Positions 5,775 to 12,425 of a stretch of DNA of 13,870 nucleotides are shown here, in pieces (the stretch's first letter is position 1; every line of letters starts with the position of its first letter). The stretch covers positions 1-13,870 of the forward strand of contig JAPYRO010000015.1 in the NCBI GenBank assembly GCA_029941095.1, in the 5' to 3' direction. Both the position numbers and the translations under genes were made by a program. The notes beneath the pieces were generated by a model. That model made no database searches. It saw nothing but the letters and a program-made list of their open reading frames with translations, and was not told the DNA's origin. This stretch comes from Dehalococcoidia bacterium (lineage in GTDB: Bacteria; Chloroflexota; Dehalococcoidia; UBA6926).

Positions 5775-6599
5775 TTAGCCAGACCATTTTGGTTTTCTTT
5801 TTTCTATAAAAGCCAGTCTGCCCTCCTTGATATCATTAGATTTCTGAATATCTTCTAACATTGGGGCAGCATATTGCTCTCGTGCTAAACGGCTTTCCGA
5901 TCGGGAAAAATACACCATTTTCTTGGTCGCTGCAATTGCCTTAGGTGCACCTTCAATGATCATGGCAGCAATAGCTATCGCCCTTGGAATCAAATCCTCT
6001 GAAGATAGTATTTCGTGCACTAAACCAAGACGTAAAGCATTTTGTGCAGACATGCGATCCGATGTTAAAAGATAATACAGTGATTCTCCCAAAGGTATGA
6101 GATCAGGGAGATATTGGCTCCCATAATTTGCCGGCATCCCTATTTTGGGCTCAGGTAATGAGAAGTAAGTATTTTCTGATGTAATCCTAACGTCACAGTC
6201 CATTACCCAATGCATCCCACCACCAACAGCTAAACCGTTTATAGCAGCTATAAACGGTTTCTTATTTTTTGAAAAAAGATCAAATTCGATCTTTTTTTCC
6301 GGATGATCTCTATCAATAACTTCTTCTATTTCCTTTCCGTTCAAATTCCCTTCAAGAATAAGTTTATCAAAGGCTTCTTTTCTTTCTACTGCTTCCCTCA
6401 TATCCGCCCCAGCTGAGAAAGCTCTACCCATCCCTGTGACGATACCCACTCTCATTTGCGGGTCATTATCAAAGTCGTCTAATGCATTATTGATTTCGAT
6501 CATCATTCTAGAGTTCAAAGCATTCAATCTGTCTGGTCTATTTAATTTAAATATTGCATATTGACCTGTACTATCTTTTTCATACAGTATGTTAGACAT
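5775..6599 (-). CDS. Enoyl-CoA hydratase/isomerase (crotonase) family protein with atypical active site
   Basis: This 274-residue crotonase-fold protein should bind an acyl-CoA thioester. The oxyanion-hole segments are present: AFSAGAD (60-66) and INGLAVGGGM (120-129). By alignment to rat mitochondrial hydratase (GGGCE...PE, 20 residues apart), the second catalytic Glu is kept as E150 in SLPEPKIGM, but the first is H130 in GGGMHWVMDCD. A simple 2-trans-enoyl-CoA hydratase normally needs both Glu residues, so isomerase, dehalogenase or another crotonase chemistry is possible. An acidic, charged insert lies between about 68 and 108. ATG at 6599 has AGGAG (6605-6609 on the complement) 5 bases upstream. 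It sits between recR and recO with 45- and 9-base gaps, a metabolic gene inside a repair cluster. Confidence 0.88.
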   Translation of the reverse strand: MSNILYEKDSTGQYAIFKLNRPDRLNALNSRMMIEINNALDDFDNDPQMRVGIVTGMGRAFSAGADMREAVERKEAFDKLILEGNLNGKEIEEVIDRDHPEKKIEFDLFSKNKKPFIAAINGLAVGGGMHWVMDCDVRITSENTYFSLPEPKIGMPANYGSQYLPDLIPLGESLYYLLTSDRMSAQNALRLGLVHEILSSEDLIPRAIAIAAMIIEGAPKAIAATKKMVYFSRSESRLAREQYAAPMLEDIQKSNDIKEGRLAFIEKRKPKWSG

Positions 6600-6644
6600 A
6601 GTTACTCCTGTTATGAATTGTTAAGCCCATAAAAAAACATCCTA

Positions 6645-7259
6645 CTAAAATTCTTGGCGCCCTTCGAGAGCTCTAGCCAAAGTAACAGAGTCTGCGAACT
6701 CCAAATCAGTACCAGAAGGCAGTCCTCGAGCCAATCGGGTCACTAAGACACCGAGTGGCGCAATTAAACCTTTTACATACATAGCAGTCGCCTCACCTTC
6801 TAAAGTAGGATTGGTTGCTATGAGTACCTCTTTAACATCACCTTTTTTAAGGCGCTCTAATAATTCCCTTATACGAAGTTTGTCCGGGCCAATTCCATCC
6901 ATTGGGGAAAGCAGGCCATGGAAAACATGATAACGACCAGAAAAAGCACTACTCCGTTCTATCGCAAGAACATCAATTGGGTCTTCCACAACGCAGATTA
7001 CAGTGCTGTCTCTCCCAGGGTCTGTACATATGGAGCAAGGAGACTGCTGAGTAATATCCTGGCAATATTCACAAAAGACTACACTAGACACTACTTCTAC
7101 AATAGAATCAGCGAGCGCTTTAGCATCCTCTTTACTATTTCTAATTAGATGATAAGCAAGTTTCTGCGCGCTTCTTGGACCAATACCAGGCAACTTATTA
7201 AACTCCTCGATTAAACGGGTAATCGATTTTACAGAGAAATTATTTTCTGACGTATTCAA
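6645..7259 (-). CDS. recR: RecR, recombination mediator
   Basis: This 204-residue DNA clamp works with RecO and RecF to load RecA at gaps. A helix-hairpin-helix region (NKLPGIGPRSAQKLAYHLI, 21-39) is followed by a zinc finger with C63, C66, C75 and C78, then a Toprim domain (VICVVEDPIDVLAIERS, 87-103; EVLIATNPTLEGEATA, 144-159) and the conserved end VTRLARGLPSGTDLEFADSV. Length and order match the family. The frame starts at TTG 7259, four bases after the ybaB stop, and no ATG or GTG precedes the conserved block. It is translationally linked to ybaB and belongs to the widespread dnaX-ybaB-recR cluster. Confidence 0.96.
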   Translation of the reverse strand: MNTSENNFSVKSITRLIEEFNKLPGIGPRSAQKLAYHLIRNSKEDAKALADSIVEVVSSVVFCEYCQDITQQSPCSICTDPGRDSTVICVVEDPIDVLAIERSSAFSGRYHVFHGLLSPMDGIGPDKLRIRELLERLKKGDVKEVLIATNPTLEGEATAMYVKGLIAPLGVLVTRLARGLPSGTDLEFADSVTLARALEGRQEF

Positions 7260-7263
7260 TAGA

Positions 7264-7575
7264 CTAAAGACCAGGTATACCTAGTCCACCGGTTACGCTG
7301 CTTAAATGTCTACTGGCCATTTCTTGAGACTTGCTAGAGGCATCATTTATCGCCGCCATAACAACATCTTGTAAAGTCTCAATATCATCTTCGTCAACAA
7401 TATCTGCAGAAATATCAACTTGGGTTACCATTTGATGTCCATCCATTATAATTGATATCACTCCACCCCCAGCAGTTCCTGTAACCGTCATTGTTTCAAG
7501 CTCTGCCTTTGCTTTTTCTAACTTATTCTGCATCTGTTGCATCTGCCGCATCATGTTCTTATTCACTACGGTCAT
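7264..7575 (-). CDS. YbaB/EbfC family nucleoid-associated protein
   Basis: This 103-residue DNA-binding protein of the YbaB/EbfC family forms tweezer-like dimers. The N-terminal helix NKNMMRQMQQMQNKLEKAKA (5-24), the sheet ETMTVTGTAGGGVISIIMDG and the C-terminal end SSVTGGLGIPGL are characteristic. ATG at 7575 has AAGGAG only 3 bases upstream; GTG at codon 4 is an alternative. The start overlaps the end of dnaX by 17 bases and the stop lies 4 bases before recR, the classic dnaX-ybaB-recR arrangement. Its exact role in this lineage is unknown, though the conserved context points to recombination, replication or nucleoid organisation. Confidence 0.93.
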   Translation of the reverse strand: MTVVNKNMMRQMQQMQNKLEKAKAELETMTVTGTAGGGVISIIMDGHQMVTQVDISADIVDEDDIETLQDVVMAAINDASSKSQEMASRHLSSVTGGLGIPGL

Positions 7576-9277
7576 CTTCTCCTTCCAATATAGTCTTCAT
7601 CGATTGTTCATCAACAATTTCTGCTCCCATGTCTATCGCTGCTTTCACAAGATGTCCTACACTCTTCTCTCGATCAATCTTTTCACATTTAAGAGCGTAA
7701 TGCCGTCCCAGTATTTCCGATAATTTCTTCTCAACTAAGGGCTTATATTTAGGATCTTCAATTTTTTGCTTATGAAAATCATGGTAGAAACCTATCACAA
7801 TTTTTTCGTCATCTATATCTATAGGAACAGATACACTTCTCAAAAATGCGTCAATGTTACCATTGGTACCAACTCCCTTAAATTGATCCACTATTACTTT
7901 CCATCTGGATTTAATATCATCGATTGAAATCGATGATGATTCCATTTGGAATATTGGCTCGGCTTTTGTTTCTGGAACAACATCAACTTGATCATCGTTC
8001 GTTGTCACATTTACCAAATTATCTACTAAATCTTCCTTTTTCGGTTCAATGAATTTCTTTTCCTTTGGAATTCGATCATCCAATGTAGGATTATGTTCTA
8101 AGTCGGTTGTCATATCCAAATTTTGGTCAACTGATGGAGGGTCCTGACTGTTAGTTTTGTTGTGTTCTAGAGGATGATTTGGGGTTTTAGCCCTCTCTCT
8201 CCCAATATTCATATCGACAAAAATTAATTCAAGTTTTAAAGGGCTCTCCCCCGACTTTACGTCTATAGCTACCAGTTTCCTCAAGAACTCACTTAAATAT
8301 TGTAAATTAAATTCGAGCGATAGCCTTTGACGCAGTTCTAGATCGTCCGATGTTAAACCCAAGGTGGAACCAACTCCAGCCTTTATCAACAATAGTGATC
8401 GAGATTCCACAATTAATTCTCTTTGTAACTGGCGCATGTCTACACCTTGAGCATATAATTCACCCACTTTAAGCAAAACCTCTTGCAAAGAATTTTCGTC
8501 TGAGCTTAAGTTAAGAAGTGAATAAGCTCTTGCCGACCAATATGTACCAAATAAATTTTCCGCTTCTTCTAAGCTTGGCTTGTTACCGGCATTTAACATC
8601 AAATTTTCTAAAAAATTTGAAGCATCTCTCAAACTTCCCTCTGCAGCACGTACTAACACTGCTAATGTGTCATTGCTCACTGTGAGATTCTCTTGAGAAG
8701 CTATAAAAGAAAGCCTAGATACCGCATCGGTTTGACCAATTTTTCTAAAATGTAATTTTTGACATCTGGAAGCTATCGTTGACCGAACACTACCTTCTTC
8801 AGTTGTAGCTAAAATAAAAATAACATGCTCAGGTGGTTCCTCTAAAGTTTTAAGAAGCGCCTCCTCTGCATAGTTTGTAAGACCATGAACCTCATCAATT
8901 ACGTATACTTTTTTCCTTGCAACATTGGGCATAGTTGGGAGTTTAGATATTAAGTCTCTCATATCGTCTACACCCCTATGACTTGCTGCGTCAATTTCGT
9001 GTAAATCTATAAAGGCCCCATCTCCGATTTGGGTACATATACTACATTGATTACAAGGCTCTCCTTTCCCATCATTATTTTCACAATTTATCGCTTTGGC
9101 TAAAATTCTTGCAGTGCTCGTTTTACCCGTCCCACGTGGGCCTACAAAAAGATACGCATGAGCTACACGCCCTTGTTCAAGCGAAGCTTTTAAGGTTGAA
9201 ACCACATGATCCTGCCCTACAAGATCGTGTAAAGACTGAGGTCGCCATTTTCTATAGAAAACATTATTCTGAACCAT
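7559..9277 (-). CDS. dnaX: DNA polymerase III subunits gamma/tau (clamp loader)
   Basis: This AAA+ ATPase of 572 residues, counted from ATG 9277, loads the sliding clamp. It shows Walker A GPRGTGKT (46-53), a zinc module C65, C75, C78, C81, Walker B VIDEVH (126-131), sensor 1 LATTE (156-160), the SRC arginine-finger motif (170-172) and sensor 2 GSLRDAS (214-220). The collar domain runs to about 360. A charged, low-complexity linker (about 365-450) leads to a tau-type C-terminal domain. The frame can open at TTG 9280, but GAGGTG ends 4 bases before the ATG, so the ATG is preferred. It overlaps ybeY by 14 bases and ybaB by 17. A G-AAA-AAG heptamer in the linker could give a gamma-like product. 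Confidence 0.96.
   Translation of the reverse strand: MVQNNVFYRKWRPQSLHDLVGQDHVVSTLKASLEQGRVAHAYLFVGPRGTGKTSTARILAKAINCENNDGKGEPCNQCSICTQIGDGAFIDLHEIDAASHRGVDDMRDLISKLPTMPNVARKKVYVIDEVHGLTNYAEEALLKTLEEPPEHVIFILATTEEGSVRSTIASRCQKLHFRKIGQTDAVSRLSFIASQENLTVSNDTLAVLVRAAEGSLRDASNFLENLMLNAGNKPSLEEAENLFGTYWSARAYSLLNLSSDENSLQEVLLKVGELYAQGVDMRQLQRELIVESRSLLLIKAGVGSTLGLTSDDLELRQRLSLEFNLQYLSEFLRKLVAIDVKSGESPLKLELIFVDMNIGRERAKTPNHPLEHNKTNSQDPPSVDQNLDMTTDLEHNPTLDDRIPKEKKFIEPKKEDLVDNLVNVTTNDDQVDVVPETKAEPIFQMESSSISIDDIKSRWKVIVDQFKGVGTNGNIDAFLRSVSVPIDIDDEKIVIGFYHDFHKQKIEDPKYKPLVEKKLSEILGRHYALKCEKIDREKSVGHLVKAAIDMGAEIVDEQSMKTILEGEDDRSE
8019..8042 (-). other. Possible -1 frameshift site in dnaX with nearby stop
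   Basis: At 8042-8036 (minus) the coding frame reads G AAA AAG across P412, K413 and K414. A -1 slip there would add Gly-Arg-Phe-Ser-Arg and stop at TAA 8021-8019, giving a protein of about 419 residues that lacks the C-terminal domain, close to the size of E. coli gamma (431). The E. coli site is A AAA AAG; the leading G weakens re-pairing. I see no strong stem-loop downstream and no well-placed upstream Shine-Dalgarno-like element. Confidence 0.22.
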
Positions 9278-9773
9278 CAATCACCTCTTCTAAAGAATGC
9301 GGTTGGAAACCTACTAATTTAGACAGAATAGCATTCTCTCTTAAATGCATTAAGTCGCCATCCTCAGTATTTTGATGGTCATAATCAAGTAAGTGAAGAA
9401 GACCATGGACAATTAAATGAGCGGCTTCCTGCTTTATATCAAGGGAAGATTCATCTGCCTGCCTTTTAGCTTGAGGAACAGATAGTATTATCTGGCCTAT
9501 ATCGTGGGAAGAAACTGAAAAATTGGGAAAATCATTGTCACTTTGTGATCCAGCAAAAGACAGAACATCCGTAACAGAATCTTGAGAACGAAACTGTTGA
9601 TTTAACGCCCTTACTGTATCGTCTCCAGCAAGCAAAATTTCCACCTTAGAACGTTCTGCGACCTTTTCAGCACTCAACGTTCCTTCGGCAACATGCCGTA
9701 CCCATTTTTGAGAAATCATACGATGTTGTTCTCTCTCCGTACTAACTTCGATTTTGTAGCCACTGTTCAACAA
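9264..9773 (-). CDS. ybeY: YbeY, rRNA maturation endoribonuclease
   Basis: This zinc-dependent endoribonuclease acts in 16S rRNA 3'-end maturation and ribosome quality control. The signature H-x3-H-x5-H is complete as HGLLHLLDYDH (residues 123-133 from the TTG at 9773). The family block QDSVTDVLSFAG (64-75) and DIGQIILS also fit. The reading frame opens at TTG 9779, but AGGAG (9782-9786 on the complement) is only 2 bases from that codon and 8 bases from the next in-frame TTG at 9773, so 9773 is preferred (169 residues); 9779 would give 171. It overlaps dnaX by 14 bases. Pairing with dnaX is not the common ybeY context of PhoH, dgkA and era. Confidence 0.94.
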   Translation of the reverse strand: MLNSGYKIEVSTEREQHRMISQKWVRHVAEGTLSAEKVAERSKVEILLAGDDTVRALNQQFRSQDSVTDVLSFAGSQSDNDFPNFSVSSHDIGQIILSVPQAKRQADESSLDIKQEAAHLIVHGLLHLLDYDHQNTEDGDLMHLRENAILSKLVGFQPHSLEEVIDGSE

Positions 9774-9796
9774 ATTCAAATCTCCTATATATCAAA

Positions 9797-9825
9797 ATAT
9801 TACACACTGATTACAGGTTGCTCAA
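9797..9825 (-). promoter_or_regulatory. Candidate promoter for ybeY-dnaX-ybaB-recR, overlapped by a palindrome
   Basis: On the minus strand, TTGAGC (9820-9825, 4 of 6) and TAATAT (9797-9802, 4 of 6) are separated by 17 bases. The near-perfect dyad AGGTTGCTCAACCT (9815-9828) overlaps the -35. It could be an operator, or a small hairpin after the upstream membrane-protein gene; it lacks a following T-run, so an intrinsic terminator is unlikely. Confidence 0.35.
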
Positions 9826-9841
9826 CCTAGAAATCCAATGA

Positions 9842-10294
9842 TTATGAACTTTCCTTGGTCTGTTTGGCAAACGATGTAATAATTGTATCTATAAGATAAG
9901 CCCAAACCCAAATTCCAAGATAAATCACACCACCTAATATTTGTAATGACTCAAAAAATAGTATATATCGGCCTAGAAAGAAAAACCCTAAAACTCCTAT
10001 AAGATGAAATGGGATACTTTTCATCAACCCAAAACGAGATGCTCGTACCCCTGCTATAGCCAGTACAATAATCAGCAAGCCTCCAGCAAAAACACCATAG
10101 TCATTGTTAGCCCAGCTATTTATTAGTATTGGCCCAATCAATATATAAGAAACACCAGCGCCAAAAAAGAAAAAGGAAGCTCCCAGTACAACCGCAAATA
10201 TTTTAGTACTAATTGAAGTCGTAGGCACTTTTGTTCGAGCTCTTTTTCTGTTTGATCTATTCTTGGCAGGTTTGTTTTTTCTGTGTTTTACCAT
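9842..10294 (-). CDS. Small membrane protein with very basic N-terminus, function unknown
   Basis: I do not recognise a specific family. The 150-residue protein begins with a Lys/Arg-rich segment (MVKHRKNKPAKNRSNRKRAR, 1-20), predicted to stay in the cytoplasm, followed by about four hydrophobic helices at roughly 32-57, 66-84, 95-115 and 118-138, and a short polar tail. No catalytic motif or Cys cluster is visible. ATG at 10294 lies 2 bases after the stop of the UbiA-family gene, so the two are almost certainly co-translated and may work together at the membrane. That functional link is inference from the coupling only. A gap of about 68 bases then separates it from ybeY. Confidence 0.72.
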   Translation of the reverse strand: MVKHRKNKPAKNRSNRKRARTKVPTTSISTKIFAVVLGASFFFFGAGVSYILIGPILINSWANNDYGVFAGGLLIIVLAIAGVRASRFGLMKSIPFHLIGVLGFFFLGRYILFFESLQILGGVIYLGIWVWAYLIDTIITSFAKQTKESS

Positions 10295-10296
10295 CT

Positions 10297-11196
10297 CTAG
10301 CTACCCCCCATAATTACCTTGAGAATTGGATTAAACGAAGAAAAGATAAGCCAACAAAACAGAAGCCCAATAAGGATTTTATCTCTAATAAAAACATCCT
10401 CAGGTGATCCCACTAAACTAGAATTATAGGTCAAATATAGGTATCTTAGTATCCCCATAATAAAAATAGCAAACGCTATCATTGAACATAGACTATAAGC
10501 CTGATAGCCAAATAAATATGATCCATACATTAAGACAATTGCTGGCACCAAAACCAACATGGATATATCAATAAATTTTACAGAGTAGCGAATTAAACTG
10601 GGCCGATGTGTAACAGCATTCGGCCCTAAAAGAATAATTTCTGCACGTCTCTTAGATAATGATACGTATATAGCAATTAAAAATATGGATGCCAAGATCG
10701 CATTGCTACTATCAAATCCAATTATTGCACTTCCTGCCAATAATCTAAGGACATACCCTGAGGCAACAGAAATGATGTCCAAAAGGAAAACATGCTTGAC
10801 TAAAGCTGAATATATACAGGAGATGAGAAAATAAGATCCCAGAATTAAAGCAAATTTATCATCTAGTAGGTAAGCGCAAAGTATAGATCCTATAATTAAA
10901 GAAATAGCCAACAATCCAGCCCAAATTGGCTTCACTATCCCTCTTGCCAACGGCCGCAATTTCTTTGTAGGGTGAAATTTATCCCGAACGATATCCAATA
11001 GGTCATTAACTATGTATGATGCACTTGATGCAAAATTGAATATCATAAATCCAACAAAAACAAGGCCTGCTTCCTGAATATAGTAATAGTCTCTGGTTAA
11101 CGAAGGATATGCCTCAATGTTCAAAAGGAGTGGAAAAAACAAAAGACTATTTTTTATCCATTGTTTTGTTCGTAACAACCAGAATAAATAAAGCAC
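10297..11196 (-). CDS. UbiA-family prenyltransferase, decaprenyl-phosphate phosphoribosyltransferase-like
   Basis: This polytopic membrane protein of 299 residues belongs to the UbiA superfamily. The first Asp-rich motif is in SYIVNDLLDIVRDKFHPTKK (60-79), and the following RPLARG matches the 'D-HP-K--RP-A-G' form typical of decaprenyl-phosphate phosphoribosyltransferase (mycobacterial Rv3806c type). SKRRAEI (181-187) and RYLYLTYNSS with SPEDVFIRD (251-272) are further marks of that subgroup, as is the N-terminal LLRTKQWIKN. The expected reaction transfers phosphoribose from PRPP to a polyprenyl phosphate, feeding decaprenyl-phosphoarabinose or other polyprenyl-linked sugar pathways. GTG at 11196 has an AGAGG-type ribosome site about 8 bases upstream. 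A different prenyl or aromatic substrate cannot be excluded. Confidence 0.86.
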   Translation of the reverse strand: MLYLFWLLRTKQWIKNSLLFFPLLLNIEAYPSLTRDYYYIQEAGLVFVGFMIFNFASSASYIVNDLLDIVRDKFHPTKKLRPLARGIVKPIWAGLLAISLIIGSILCAYLLDDKFALILGSYFLISCIYSALVKHVFLLDIISVASGYVLRLLAGSAIIGFDSSNAILASIFLIAIYVSLSKRRAEIILLGPNAVTHRPSLIRYSVKFIDISMLVLVPAIVLMYGSYLFGYQAYSLCSMIAFAIFIMGILRYLYLTYNSSLVGSPEDVFIRDKILIGLLFCWLIFSSFNPILKVIMGGS

Positions 11197-11211
11197 AGGA
11201 TACGCCTCTTA

Positions 11212-11229
11212 TTTCTGAAGTATCAGAAA
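11212..11229. repeat. 18-base dyad between ubiA-family gene and tlyA
   Basis: TTTCTGA (11212-11218) and TCAGAAA (11223-11229) form a perfect 7-bp inverted repeat around AGTA. It lies 16 bases upstream of the GTG of the prenyltransferase gene, in the 103-base divergent region shared with tlyA. It could be an operator or a leader hairpin. I found no convincing -35/-10 pair for either gene here. Confidence 0.35.
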
Positions 11230-11299
11230 AACCATGGACAATCTAAATAATTGCTAATTAAACTATACGCTACCCAACAGAAGATGGTATCAAAACAAT

Positions 11300-12043
11300 A
11301 TGAGTATCAACAAAAATAAAAACCGTAAGACACGCTTAGATGAATTTCTGGTTCAAAGCGGCTTTTTTAAGAATACTGAAAAGGCCAGATTTGCTATTGC
11401 AAGCGGTATTATTCAAGCTAACGGGCAAACGATTACCCATACGAATGCCCTTACAAATATTAATTCAATAATATCTGTAGCAGAACAAGAAAAATACGTG
11501 AGCCGCGGGGGGTATAAATTAGAAGGGTTTCTAAAAGACATAAAAGCCGACGTTAAAGATAAAGTAGCGATCGATATTGGTGCTTCAACCGGGGGATTCA
11601 CTGACTGTCTTATACAAGCAGGTGTAAAAAAAGTGTACTCAGTAGATGTAGGTTACGGCCAACTTGCCTGGAAATTAAGAGAAATGGAAAATGTAATCCC
11701 TTTAGATAAAATGAATGCCCACCACAAGATCTCGATAGAAGAATTAGTGGACCTAGCGGTGATAGACGTATCTTTCATTTCCGTAGTAAAAATTCTTCCT
11801 AATATTCTTCCATTAATGAAAAAAGATTGCGATATATTCGTACTGGTTAAGCCTCAATTTGAAGCGAGAAAAGCAGAGGTTCCTAGAGGAGGAATAATAG
11901 TTGATCCCATGGTGCACGCCCAAACATTACAATATGTGTCCTCATGGGGAAGAGATAACGGTTTGAGGATCTTTGGTATACGAAGATCCGTAATAAGAGG
12001 CACCAAAGGAAACACTGAGTTCTTTATTAATTTTCGAACCTAA
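11300..12043 (+). CDS. tlyA: TlyA family rRNA 2'-O-methyltransferase
   Basis: This 247-residue protein has an N-terminal S4 RNA-binding domain (about 11-62: RLDEFLVQSGFFKNTEKARF and GIIQANG) and an FtsJ-like SAM methyltransferase domain. Motifs are YVSRGGYKL (66-74), SAM loop DIGASTGGFTDC (92-103), DVGYGQL (116-122), VIDVSFISV (154-162) and LVKPQFEA (182-189). Mycobacterial TlyA methylates 16S C1409 and 23S C1920; short bacterial forms may modify only the 23S site. Older databases call the family hemolysin, which should not be read as evidence of toxicity. Length matches the shorter, non-mycobacterial type. The start is ATG at 11300 with only a weak purine-rich upstream element. The gene stands alone on its strand. 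Confidence 0.95.
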   Translation: MSINKNKNRKTRLDEFLVQSGFFKNTEKARFAIASGIIQANGQTITHTNALTNINSIISVAEQEKYVSRGGYKLEGFLKDIKADVKDKVAIDIGASTGGFTDCLIQAGVKKVYSVDVGYGQLAWKLREMENVIPLDKMNAHHKISIEELVDLAVIDVSFISVVKILPNILPLMKKDCDIFVLVKPQFEARKAEVPRGGIIVDPMVHAQTLQYVSSWGRDNGLRIFGIRRSVIRGTKGNTEFFINFRT

Positions 12044-12064
12044 GAAAAACACAGGCGTAGATAT

Positions 12065-12319
12065 TTATTGATTTTCTTGATTCTCAAACCAATCTGCATT
12101 CATCTTGGTATACTCGTTCCATTCTTCAGGCAGTTCGCTTTCTTCAAATATAGCGGTCACTGGGCATACAGGTTCACACGCGGCGCAATCAATGCACTCA
12201 TCAGGATGGATAAAATACATATTATCTTCATCAGTCGTATGAATACAATCCACAGGGCAAACATCGACACAAGTGGCATCTTTTAAGTCAATACATGGCT
12301 CCGCGATAATATAGGTCAT
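12065..12319 (-). CDS. Seven-iron ferredoxin ([3Fe-4S][4Fe-4S], FdxA/FdI type)
   Basis: This 84-residue soluble electron carrier aligns with Azotobacter FdI and actinobacterial FdxA. Cysteines are at 9, 17, 21, 25, 42, 45, 48 and 52. By homology C9, C17 and C52 bind the [3Fe-4S] cluster, C21, C42, C45 and C48 bind the [4Fe-4S] cluster, and C25 is the extra non-ligand. The position of FdI Cys11 is Leu12 here, which supports a 3Fe rather than 4Fe first cluster. IHPDECIDCAACEPVCPV (37-54) is nearly family consensus. The frame extends 10 codons upstream, but GGAGGA (12326-12331) sits 6 bases before ATG 12319, fixing the start. It is monocistronic and convergent with tlyA. Confidence 0.95.
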   Translation of the reverse strand: MTYIIAEPCIDLKDATCVDVCPVDCIHTTDEDNMYFIHPDECIDCAACEPVCPVTAIFEESELPEEWNEYTKMNADWFENQENQ

Positions 12320-12325
12320 CGACGA

Positions 12326-12331
12326 TCCTCC
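12326..12331 (-). promoter_or_regulatory. Ribosome binding site that fixes the ferredoxin start
   Basis: GGAGGA on the minus strand, 6 bases before ATG 12319, is the best Shine-Dalgarno match near the gene. It lies inside the open frame that continues to 12349, so the longer reading is very unlikely. Confidence 0.8.
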
Positions 12332-12357
12332 GATAATATTTATGTCCATATAAGATT

Positions 12358-12388
12358 ATTATAAAATCTATAACCTAGGATATTATAG
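12358..12388 (-). promoter_or_regulatory. AT-rich ferredoxin promoter region with an inverted repeat
   Basis: The minus strand has two perfect TATAAT hexamers (12382-12387 and 12358-12363). CTATAA (12368-12373) and TTATAG (12383-12388) form a perfect 6-bp inverted repeat around a 9-base loop containing CCTAGG, overlapping the upstream -10. No good -35 is correctly spaced for either hexamer, so the exact promoter is uncertain; the repeat could be an operator. Confidence 0.35.
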
Positions 12389-12425
12389 CGTCAGTTGTAA
12401 TAATTACGAGAGCATAAATTAATAT

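Noticed and set aside
6918..7148. 76-residue plus-strand frame inside recR
   Set aside because: It is antisense to the RecR zinc finger and Toprim coding sequence and has no features of its own.
11300..12043. Reading tlyA as a hemolysin or virulence gene
   Set aside because: The S4 plus FtsJ-like methyltransferase layout with an intact SAM motif supports rRNA methylation; the hemolysin label is historical.
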